DNA of 64,000 nt from CBDBKE01 sp965218055 (GTDB lineage Bacteria; Acidobacteriota; Terriglobia; JAJPHL01; JAPKYU01), in contig CBDCKA010000002.1 of the NCBI GenBank assembly GCA_965218055.1, positions 1,550,001 through 1,614,000 on the forward strand, in the 5' to 3' direction. Below are positions 23,177 through 30,004 of the stretch, piece after piece. The notes under the pieces were generated by a model. The model searched no databases, was not told the origin of the DNA, and saw nothing but the letters and a program-made list of their open reading frames with translations. Position 1 is the stretch's first letter. Each line of letters opens with the position of its first letter. The position numbers and the translations under genes are program-made.

Positions 23177-25600
23177 CTACCTCCTGGACAGATGTTCAAT
23201 GGCCTCGGTGAGGCCATACTGTTTGACGGCTTCCGCCCGCTTCTGAGCATCGACCGGCGAGGAGGTATAGAGCCAATAGCTGGCTGGATCGACTTCGAGC
23301 CGCAAGATGCCCGCCGCGTCAGTGCGCCGTAGATAAAGCTCCCGTTTGGGGATCAAGCCGCGAATGGTGTTCACCTCCGTTGGGTTCAGCCGGAACGTCT
23401 CGGCGGCTTTCTCCGGCAGGTCGGGGTTGGCAAGGAATAGCTTGGTCGGCATGGATTCGAGCAAGGCTTCCGCCCCCGTGGTCCCGGTTACGTCCACGGC
23501 GCTCTGCGTGGCGACGACGAGCGCCGCGTTCTTCTTGCGCCAGGTCTTGGCGGCCTCGGCCAGATAGGAAAGCACCGCCGGGTCTTGGAGGTAGCGCCAG
23601 GCTTCATCGACCACCATCAGCTTCACCCTTGCGGTCTCATCCGGGTTCTCCAAAGCCAGCCGCAACCGTTCGAGAAGGTAGAACAGCGCCGCTTCGCACA
23701 AGTCTTCGTGCTCCGCCGCGCCCGCCATGTCGATCACCTGCCAGTCCTGGAAGTTGAGATCGTCTCCGTCCGCCGGATTGTCAAAGTACCTGGCCCACGC
23801 GCCGGCTCCGTGCCAACGGCCCAAAGCGGGCCACATCTTTGCGGGAAGGGAGCGGACCAGCACCCCAAGGGTCCGCCGTTGGGGTGCAAAGGCATAGAGG
23901 TCTTCGACGCGGGCGCGAATCTCGCTGGGGTCTTCGCCACTGAGTTTCCACTCGCCGATCCTCAACAGACGCGATATCCAGCCGGTGAGGAACTGGAAGG
24001 TGCGCGCCCCCGCCGGGAGCGAGAAGGGGCGCAACCGGAAACCGGCGCCCGCGCTCCCGTCGGGGGATAGCTCCATATAGCCGCCGCCTAGAAACTGCGT
24101 CAGCCAGCGATAGGAGCCGCCTAGATCGAGAATGAGAACACGCGGATCGTATTGGAGCGCCTGAACCAGGAGAAAGTTCAAAGCGAAGCTTTTACCCGCG
24201 CCGGTCGCGCCGAGAACCAGCGTGTGTCCCACGTCGCCTTGAAACAGATCGTAGTGGTAGGGAGTCCGCCATTGGGTCTCAAGGATCGCCAGCGCCGGCT
24301 TCCGCAAGTGGCCGCTCCGGGGTGTCCCCACCGGCGGTCCGAAGATCGGGGCCATCGAAGCAACCGCGCCCGCCGATACAAACACGGATCGAACCTGCCG
24401 CCGTCGCGGTTGCGCGGGCATCCGCGAGAACCAGGCCGGAAGCTGCCCGTAACCTTCCCGGATCACCTTGGCGTCGTGGCTGTTAAAGATGCGCCGGATA
24501 TCTCCGTCCAGGCTCTCGGTCTCGGGTAACGGGCCGTGGATCGCCACGGTCAAGGCAAGGTCGCCATAGGCAATACCGTCGGTCTCCAACTCGACCAGGG
24601 CATCGCCCAGCCGGTCGGATTCCGCCGCCGCCGCCGTGTCCACCATCGCCGCCGTCGTTCCTTCGGTTTCCTGAACGTGCGCGGACATCGAGTAGCGCTT
24701 CGAGAAGTAATGCCGCTGCGCCCCACGGATTTTGCGCCGGGCGGCATCGAGGCGCTGCGGCCGCCATTCGAGCGTCACCGTCATCGTCGCATCGAGCCGG
24801 TAAAGACCCTGTAGGAGATTGGCGCGGGCCGCTCCCGGTGGCGAAAGCAGCGAGTAGAGAATGACGGGTTCCCCGTCCAGGCGCAGATTGCGCCGCTCCG
24901 CTTCGAGTTCGGAGACGGCCAGCCGCCAATTCATGCCGCTGCCCCTCGCGCCGTCCCAGAAGGTTCCAGGCCGGTTCGTGAGTTCATTCAAGACCCCAGA
25001 CGCATCCCGCGCTTCGAGCACCCGCACCGGGGTAAGGTCGTCCACCAGCGCCCGGCTCGCCTCAACCAGCTGCCGGAAGCTGGCTGCTGCGGATTCGATA
25101 GAGGAATGGAGGTAAACGGATTCATGCCGGTTCCGCCTCCGGGCCATCCAGTTCTTGGCATAGGCCATCCACCACGGCCCGCCCGTCCTCTCGGTGGTGA
25201 CGGCGGACAGGTGCGGATCGTGAACCCATGCGACGTAGGTGCTCACGTCCTGCACTCGATCCGCGAGGAACGCCCGGCGCTTGCGCCGTCCGAGCGCGGC
25301 CACGCTCGACGGCGCGCCGTCGGTCTCGTCTGCAAAGTGGACCGGACGGCGCAACAGATAGAAGTAAAGACGCGTCCGGGGATCGAGCCCCGACAACATC
25401 CGCTGCCAGCGGTCGATCACCCGATCCAGTTGTTCGGGGGTCTGGCCGTCCAGGACGCTGGGCGTCACCCGCCCGATGCTCATGAGTTCTCCGGCCCGCG
25501 TCAGGCACGTTCGGCCATCTTCGAGCCAGCCCCACCAGGGCAGTTCCTCGGCCAACGGTCCCGCCGCTTCGTAGTCCAGGAGTTCGTTGTCCACATTCAC
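23177..25600 (-). CDS. trbE: VirB4/TrbE-like secretion ATPase
   Basis: An 807-residue ATPase, the largest motor of the channel. It has an N-terminal CagE/TrbE/VirB family domain with 'ALAVTIHGPLPE'-like blocks and a C-terminal RecA-like motor. Walker A is 'VLGATGAGKSFALNFLLVQA' near residue 461 and Walker B 'KLMVVDEAWRYLQDP' near 663, followed by 'LVVATQSAVDV'. The start is GTG at 25600, four bases past the VirB3-like stop. The length matches VirB4, not the longer VirB3-VirB4 fusions. Confidence 0.94.
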   Translation of the reverse strand: MNVDNELLDYEAAGPLAEELPWWGWLEDGRTCLTRAGELMSIGRVTPSVLDGQTPEQLDRVIDRWQRMLSGLDPRTRLYFYLLRRPVHFADETDGAPSSVAALGRRKRRAFLADRVQDVSTYVAWVHDPHLSAVTTERTGGPWWMAYAKNWMARRRNRHESVYLHSSIESAAASFRQLVEASRALVDDLTPVRVLEARDASGVLNELTNRPGTFWDGARGSGMNWRLAVSELEAERRNLRLDGEPVILYSLLSPPGAARANLLQGLYRLDATMTVTLEWRPQRLDAARRKIRGAQRHYFSKRYSMSAHVQETEGTTAAMVDTAAAAESDRLGDALVELETDGIAYGDLALTVAIHGPLPETESLDGDIRRIFNSHDAKVIREGYGQLPAWFSRMPAQPRRRQVRSVFVSAGAVASMAPIFGPPVGTPRSGHLRKPALAILETQWRTPYHYDLFQGDVGHTLVLGATGAGKSFALNFLLVQALQYDPRVLILDLGGSYRWLTQFLGGGYMELSPDGSAGAGFRLRPFSLPAGARTFQFLTGWISRLLRIGEWKLSGEDPSEIRARVEDLYAFAPQRRTLGVLVRSLPAKMWPALGRWHGAGAWARYFDNPADGDDLNFQDWQVIDMAGAAEHEDLCEAALFYLLERLRLALENPDETARVKLMVVDEAWRYLQDPAVLSYLAEAAKTWRKKNAALVVATQSAVDVTGTTGAEALLESMPTKLFLANPDLPEKAAETFRLNPTEVNTIRGLIPKRELYLRRTDAAGILRLEVDPASYWLYTSSPVDAQKRAEAVKQYGLTEAIEHLSRR

Positions 25601-25603
25601 GCG

Positions 25604-25912
25604 CTATCTCCGAATCAGGATCGTCCAGGGAGAAGCCGCCCACTTGCCGGGATCGTAGCGGGCGCGGAACTTGGCCGACGCCCGTAGGATTTCAAGCATG
25701 TTGGGGTCTTGTTTCCAGGCCCAGAATCCCACGCCGTAGAGCACCGCGAAAATGACTCCCCCGGTCACAATGGAGTTGATGGCGTTCCACATGGCAAGGC
25801 CCAACGTGGCGCTCAGAAGGAACCAGCGCCGTTCCACGCCCATGATCGTGAGCGGTTTGGAAAGCGCCGGGTATCCGCGCCATGTCTTGCCGCGCTCCAT
25901 CAGAAGAGCCAC
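25604..25912 (-). CDS. trbD: VirB3/TrbD-like small membrane protein
   Basis: A 102-residue inner-membrane protein with two adjacent hydrophobic segments ('WFLLSATLGLAMWNAINSIV' and 'GVIFAVLYGVGFWAWKQDPN') and the 'SKPLTIMGVERRW' lead-in typical of VirB3/TrbD. It overlaps the pilin gene at its 5' end and runs directly into the VirB4-like gene, the normal P-type order. The start may be at 25912 or at the internal ATG four codons later. Confidence 0.85.
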   Translation of the reverse strand: MALLMERGKTWRGYPALSKPLTIMGVERRWFLLSATLGLAMWNAINSIVTGGVIFAVLYGVGFWAWKQDPNMLEILRASAKFRARYDPGKWAASPWTILIRR

Positions 25913-26193
25913 GCCAGAAAGTTGGCCGCGCCCATGGCCATGCCCAGACCGAAGACGATCCCGGCCAGGGCCTTTTTGCTGCCGCCTTCACCAAAGGCGA
26001 ACATGAGTCCGCCCACCACGATGGCAATCAAGCTCAGTCCTCGCGCAATGGGTCCGGTGAAGGCTTGTTGAAGCACATCAATCGCCTGCAACCAGGGGCT
26101 CGTTCCCTGCGCCATGAGTTCTCCCGCCGATAGTGCAAGGATGCTCACCAGCAGCGCTCCCCGCCTCCAGATGATTGAGTTGTTGTTCTTCAT
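25900..26193 (-). CDS. trbC: VirB2/TrbC-like pilin subunit
   Basis: A 97-residue prepilin with a signal peptide ('GALLVSILALSAGELMAQ') and two hydrophobic helices joined by a short polar loop ('ARGLSLIAIVVGGLMFAFGE', 'KALAGIVFGLGMAMGAANFL'). This is the architecture of VirB2/TrbC pilins, which polymerise into the conjugative pilus. It lies first in the channel operon, upstream of the VirB3-like gene with a small overlap. Confidence 0.87.
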   Translation of the reverse strand: MKNNNSIIWRRGALLVSILALSAGELMAQGTSPWLQAIDVLQQAFTGPIARGLSLIAIVVGGLMFAFGEGGSKKALAGIVFGLGMAMGAANFLAWLF

Positions 26194-26225
26194 GCTTCCC
26201 TCCGTGTCTGTTGGGTCGTTGTGCG

Positions 26226-26549
26226 TCAGGCTCCGGGAAACTGCCCCCGGTCCTCTTGTTCCAGTTTCTCGGCAAGCTCAGTTTGCCCGCCCTCGCCGCG
26301 CCGGATGGACCGCTCCATCAGATCGACCTTGCGGCCCATGTCGGCCAGCCCCAAGGCGCGAGCGGCGGAGTAAATCACGACCATAAGCGTCACCACGGCC
26401 AGCCCGCCATACCACGCGACGGGCATCCAGTAGTCGGTGACGATGATCCAGAAGTAAGGCGTGAGATAAGTGAAGCTCTCACCGGCCACCATCAAGGCCA
26501 CGGCCAGGATGATGGCCGTCAGTCCGACACTGATTTTCCACGGTTGCAT
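26226..26549 (-). CDS. T4SS-locus small membrane protein, unknown function
   Basis: A 107-residue protein with two or three hydrophobic segments ('ISVGLTAIILAVALMVAG', 'YLTPYFWIIVTDYWMPVAWY', 'GGLAVVTLMVVIYSAARAL') and a charged C-terminal tail ('KVDLMERSIRRGEGGQTELA'). It precedes the pilin gene by 33 bp. The first 20 residues are closely similar to the 39-residue protein at 13674-13793. I recognise no named family. The tail and position suggest an accessory factor of the secretion channel. Confidence 0.6.
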   Translation of the reverse strand: MQPWKISVGLTAIILAVALMVAGESFTYLTPYFWIIVTDYWMPVAWYGGLAVVTLMVVIYSAARALGLADMGRKVDLMERSIRRGEGGQTELAEKLEQEDRGQFPGA

Positions 26550-26559
26550 CGCTTCTTCC

Positions 26560-27450
26560 TTAGAGTTCGATGGAGCCCTTGTCTCGTCTGCCTCCGCCTC
26601 TCCCGCCGCCGCTGTGGTCCTGGCCGAGCGCCCGCGCTACTCGCGCCGCCGCCCGCCCATTGCTTCCATGCACGGCGAATCCAGCGGCGGCTTTCGCGCC
26701 GATACTCTTCACGCTGTAGTGCTCGGTCGCAATCTCCACGTTCACGCGCCCGCTGCGGCCCTCGATGTCGTACTCCAGCTGCGCGTCCGGGTACTCCACC
26801 CGTCCATCCTTGACGGGGAGCCCCAGCGCCTCCGCCGCCTCAAACCGTGCGGCGTCCGCCGCTTCCTTACCGCCTCGCGCTCTCGCGCTTTCCGTGGCGC
26901 GGGCGATCTCGCGCTTGAGTTCGACGTCAATGCGGACCCGCTTGAGGACGGCTCCTTGGTCGAGCAACCGCACTTGCTCAATCCTTGCGGCTCGAAACAC
27001 GGCCACGTCATGTTGAAGCTCCCCGGGCTTCACGAGGCCGCTCCATGCCTCCTGCTCTTTGTCCAGTCCTTGTTCGCGGGCTACCCGCCCGGCCCGCTCG
27101 ACTCCGCGCTCGGTGAGCGTGAGCACCTTGTAGGCGCCGCCTTGCGGCCCCTCGGCGCTGTGCTCCCGGACGTGCCCGGCGCGAACCATGCGATCCACGG
27201 CCCGCCGCGCCGCGTAAGGGTGTCCATCGAAGTGAGCTTCGGCCAGGTCGCGGTAGGCGACACTCCGATACATCCCCACCTCCGCCACCGCCCGATCCGC
27301 CCGCTCCTGGAAGTTCTTGCGCTCGGTGCGGGGATCGTATTCGCGCCGGTGGCCATCGCGCTGTCTTTGCTCTCGTTCTTTGGCGGGATCGCGCCTGGGG
27401 CGCGTTACGGTCCTGCGGGGATCGGTAGCTAGGTCTCGCGGATCGAACAC
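26560..27450 (-). CDS. winged-helix protein resembling replication-relaxation family
   Basis: A 296-residue soluble protein. A very basic N-terminus (about 1-55) precedes a winged helix ('YRSVAYRDLAEAHFDGHPYA', 'RRAVDRMVRAGHVREHS', 'YKVLTLTERGVERAG'). The C-terminal region contains 'LQHDVAVFRAARIEQ' and 'EYPDAQLEYDIEGRSGRVNV' followed by 'EIATEHY'. The 'PDA...E(I/V)..TE' pattern resembles the nuclease-like half of plasmid replication-relaxation proteins (PF13814). The gene lies between the ArdC-like gene and the T4SS operon, where relaxase or mobilisation genes are often found. Assignment by motif memory only; it could be the DNA-processing protein of this element. Confidence 0.55.
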   Translation of the reverse strand: MFDPRDLATDPRRTVTRPRRDPAKEREQRQRDGHRREYDPRTERKNFQERADRAVAEVGMYRSVAYRDLAEAHFDGHPYAARRAVDRMVRAGHVREHSAEGPQGGAYKVLTLTERGVERAGRVAREQGLDKEQEAWSGLVKPGELQHDVAVFRAARIEQVRLLDQGAVLKRVRIDVELKREIARATESARARGGKEAADAARFEAAEALGLPVKDGRVEYPDAQLEYDIEGRSGRVNVEIATEHYSVKSIGAKAAAGFAVHGSNGRAAARVARALGQDHSGGGRGGGRRDKGSIEL

Positions 27451-27459
27451 GACGGCTCC

Positions 27460-28545
27460 TTACCGGCTCGGCCCAACCTCGCGTTGGAGCTTCTGCGCGT
27501 GTTGTTCCGTGGATTGCTTCGGCGTCTGGCTGATCTGCGGCCCGCGGGCATGAGAATATTGGTGGCTCAACTCCGCCGCCGTTTTCTCTTTCATCGGCGC
27601 TTCGCGCTCGTGATCTATCGCACGATCCATCAGGTAATCGGTCATCCGCTGCGCGTCCCGCGCCGCTCTATGAATCTCGTGCGGGTCTTTTTCCAGCACC
27701 GCAACCCAATTCTCGACGTAGGCCGCGCCGCGCTGCGGGTCATGCCCCACGCCCACGCGCTCCCCCGTCATCATGGCGCTGATCTCGGCCCGCAATTCCT
27801 CGCGGGCGTACTCAGGCGATCCAAAACCCTTGTCCAGCCCGTCCTTGAGCGTGTCGCGGTTCATGCGGTCCGGGTGGCCGGTCGAGTGGCCGCATTCGTG
27901 AAGCGCCGTCTGGTAGTAGCCGTTCCGAGTGGGGAATTGGGACGGCTCCGGGAGCACCACCTTGTCCTCGGCGATCCGGTAATAGGCCCGATCTCCGGGG
28001 ACGTGCTCGACCCTCGGCCCGCTGGCCTCAATCACCTTCTCCGCATCGCGGTGGGCGTCCCATTCGGGCCGCGCTTCGGCCGGTCGCGGTTTCAACTCCA
28101 ATCCGTCGGCCTGCTCGACGTTGAACACGGTGTACTGCTTACAAATCGGCTTTCCCCGCTGCTCTTCCTCGTGGATCGTGTTGCCGTCCTTGTCCTTCAG
28201 CACCTTGCCCTGCTCGTCCTTTGCGGTTCGTGCCGTCCGATCCGTGAAGAACAAGACCTGCGTCCCTTTCTCGCCTTTGCGGACATGGCCTCCCTGGGCC
28301 TCGATCTGTTTGTAGGTTCCCCAGCGGTTATCGCCGTGGCCCTGGCGGATACCCCTGCTCATCAGGTAGAGACTGTTGCCGCCGCTGTACTTCTTGCCGG
28401 TCGAGAAGTTTTCCGGGCTGATCTGCTCCCCCGGCTTCCACGGCTTCTGCCAGGGCGCCACGCCCGCCTTGATCTGTTCGATGAGTTCCTCGCTGACTTT
28501 CTCGGCGTAGTCTTCCCCGCGCTGCCAAAAGGATTTCTTCGCCAT
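27460..28545 (-). CDS. ArdC-like antirestriction protein (ssDNA-binding domain plus zincin)
   Basis: A 361-residue protein of the ArdC/TraC-primase-like group. The N-terminal DUF1738 domain that binds single-stranded DNA is visible as 'LIEQIKAGVAPWQKPW' followed by 'YSGGNSLYLM', 'RWGTYKQIEAQGGHVRKGEK' and 'YTVFNVEQADGL'. The C-terminal zincin-like metallopeptidase has 'YYQTALHECGHSTGH' (zinc ligands in HECGH, near residue 214) and 'EELRAEISAMM'. ArdC proteins protect incoming conjugative DNA from host restriction during transfer, which suits its place at the leading end of this element. A tail of about 60 residues rich in Gln, His and Ser follows. Confidence 0.9.
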   Translation of the reverse strand: MAKKSFWQRGEDYAEKVSEELIEQIKAGVAPWQKPWKPGEQISPENFSTGKKYSGGNSLYLMSRGIRQGHGDNRWGTYKQIEAQGGHVRKGEKGTQVLFFTDRTARTAKDEQGKVLKDKDGNTIHEEEQRGKPICKQYTVFNVEQADGLELKPRPAEARPEWDAHRDAEKVIEASGPRVEHVPGDRAYYRIAEDKVVLPEPSQFPTRNGYYQTALHECGHSTGHPDRMNRDTLKDGLDKGFGSPEYAREELRAEISAMMTGERVGVGHDPQRGAAYVENWVAVLEKDPHEIHRAARDAQRMTDYLMDRAIDHEREAPMKEKTAAELSHQYSHARGPQISQTPKQSTEQHAQKLQREVGPSR

Positions 28546-28560
28546 AGTGCGCCTCCGTTC

Positions 28561-28752
28561 CTAGTCGTGGCGGTCGTGTCGCGCCTGGTCGATCTCGGCG
28601 ACGGTGCCCACGTCCTCGACCATCAAACCGATCTGCTCTCCGAGTTCCCACGTCAGTTCAACCGCGAGCCCACGATTCAGCGCCTCGTGAAATTCAGCCT
28701 CCGTCGTGGCCGTGGCGTAGTTCTCGCCGTTTTCTTCCTTTTTTTGAATCAT
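28561..28752 (-). CDS. small hypothetical protein upstream of ardC-like gene
   Basis: A 63-residue acidic protein ('MIQKKEENGENYATATTEAE', 'LNRGLAVELTWELGEQIGLM'). It lies 15 bp upstream of the ArdC-like start in the same direction, with GGGAGAAACC in front of its ATG. I recognise no family. Position suggests it is transcribed with the antirestriction gene. Confidence 0.55.
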   Translation of the reverse strand: MIQKKEENGENYATATTEAEFHEALNRGLAVELTWELGEQIGLMVEDVGTVAEIDQARHDRHD

Positions 28753-28773
28753 GGTTTCTCCCTCTCTGGGTTG

Positions 28774-29226
28774 TCAGCGCCCATCAAGAAGTAAAAGATC
28801 GCTTGAGGTGCGGCCGCAGATGATGCAGGCGGGTTCAAATTCGGCGCTCTCGGCATATCGAGCCTCCCCGGAGACGCTTCCCGATCCGTTTTCGGACCGG
28901 GAAGGCTCCGTTGCCACGATACTGTCCGAATCGAAGTTGGCGGGGGAAGTATGATCCGTCACGCGGCGGCGGCAGCGTTCCCGGTAGGCTCGTTGCCGGT
29001 CGCGGTGATCGAGCCGTCCCTCCCGGCTTTGCCGGTGCCGCCGGTTGGCGGCTCTCAGTTGTGGCCGCCGTGCTTTCCGCCGGCATCGGTCGCTGCAGTA
29101 TCGGTGGCCCCGGTCACAATGACGGCAGATCCAGAACACCGCGCCACAGCCGACACCCCGGCAAAACCGTTGGCGCAGGGGCTCTTCGCGGGTCCCCATC
29201 GCCGCCCTTCCGGCGGGACTGGCCAA
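28774..29226 (-). CDS. zinc-ribbon-like small protein
   Basis: Up to 150 residues. The N-terminal half holds a cysteine array, 'CRGVGCGAVFWICRHCDRGH' and 'RYCSDRCRRKARRPQLRAAN', typical of a treble-clef or FCS-type zinc finger followed by a basic helix. A second CxxC ('PACIICG') lies near the C-terminus. Small proteins with this finger are common next to plasmid and IS genes; their role is not established. The start may be the internal ATG at about 29199. The gene lies upstream of the ArdC unit in the same direction. Confidence 0.6.
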   Translation of the reverse strand: MASPAGRAAMGTREEPLRQRFCRGVGCGAVFWICRHCDRGHRYCSDRCRRKARRPQLRAANRRHRQSREGRLDHRDRQRAYRERCRRRVTDHTSPANFDSDSIVATEPSRSENGSGSVSGEARYAESAEFEPACIICGRTSSDLLLLDGR

Positions 29227-29295
29227 CCGCGACTCGGCTTGGCAGGCGTGACCTTATCTACGGAGGATGTTCGGTCGTTTTTCGGGTCGGCACAA

Positions 29296-29327
29296 AAAAC
29301 CCGATCGCTGCTAACGGTCGGGGTTTT
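29296..29327. terminator. hairpin with A-run and T-run, possible bidirectional terminator
   Basis: AAAACCCGA pairs with TCGGGGTTTT (one bulged G) around a loop of about 13 bases. An A-run lies on one side and a T-run on the other, so it could stop transcription from both sides. It lies between the zinc-ribbon gene and the plus-strand frame at 29414. Confidence 0.45.
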
Positions 29328-29413
29328 CCCTTTCCGCCTTCGGCCAAATCACGCGCCAGACCGCGTATCCCTCGCCTGGCGGCGGCTGTCACTCGCTTTG
29401 CCTTAGCTGGTCC

Positions 29414-29689
29414 TTGCCCGGCATCGCGAACGGGACGCACGACGCGATCTTAGGCGTGGCTATCTCAGCGACCCCGGTCCTCCTGGTGCTCTGGATCACC
29501 AATCGGATGCGTCACCGGGAGCGGAGCTTCCAGAGCGCGGTCGGGGTCTCCCTGTTGGGATTCGTCCTTGTGCCTTCCGTATCGGCGGGCGCTGCTTTTC
29601 TTTGGGTTCGCTCCGGCGGGGAATTCAATCAGGCGCTCGGTGTGGGTGTCGTTCTCTACATCCTCGGTTCTTGGATGTTTCGCCGGTAG
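29414..29689 (+). CDS. small predicted membrane protein
   Basis: A 91-residue frame with three hydrophobic segments ('AILGVAISATPVLLVLWI', 'SAVGVSLLGFVLVPSVSAGA', 'ALGVGVVLYILGSWMF') separated by a charged loop ('NRMRHRERSF'). The hydrophobic pattern looks genuine, but I recognise no family and see no strong ribosome binding site. It overlaps the end of the Rep fragment on the other strand. Confidence 0.4.
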   Translation: MPGIANGTHDAILGVAISATPVLLVLWITNRMRHRERSFQSAVGVSLLGFVLVPSVSAGAAFLWVRSGGEFNQALGVGVVLYILGSWMFRR

Positions 29690-29955
29690 ATCATGTAGAG
29701 CGTATAGGGGCCGTTGACGCGCTGGTACTCTTTCCGGTGGCCGGGGTTGGTGCGGGGCAGGCTGCACAGCGTCAGTAGCCGCGCCATGAAGCCTGGATCG
29801 GGGTCCGCTTCGCTGGCGCTGACAAGCTGGTTTACTTGATCGGCCACGGTGAAAGAGTGCCGCGCCTGGGGCGTGGCTTCGCGGATCGCCTTCACCGGTC
29901 CGTCCAGGCCGGAGAGAACTTCGGCGGCGAGAAGCAATCCTTGTTTGCTCTGCAC
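29656..29955 (-). pseudogene. plasmid replication initiator (RepA/TrfA-like), N-terminal fragment
   Basis: The 99-residue frame contains 'DPDPGFMARLLTLCSLPRTN' and 'PGHRKEYQRVNGPYTLYM', the N-terminal signature of RepA/TrfA-like initiators, where 'GLPYGNLPRLLLAW' should follow. Instead it diverges ('IYRRNIQEPRM') and stops. The internal part of a similar protein, lacking both ends, lies at 8672-9060. A rep-derived remnant at each side of the conjugation locus suggests descent from a plasmid that integrated and lost replication. Confidence 0.6.
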
Positions 29956-30004
29956 GGCTTTATTCTCCCATGCCCCTCAGACAAGACAGGGACACTACCG
30001 GCGT

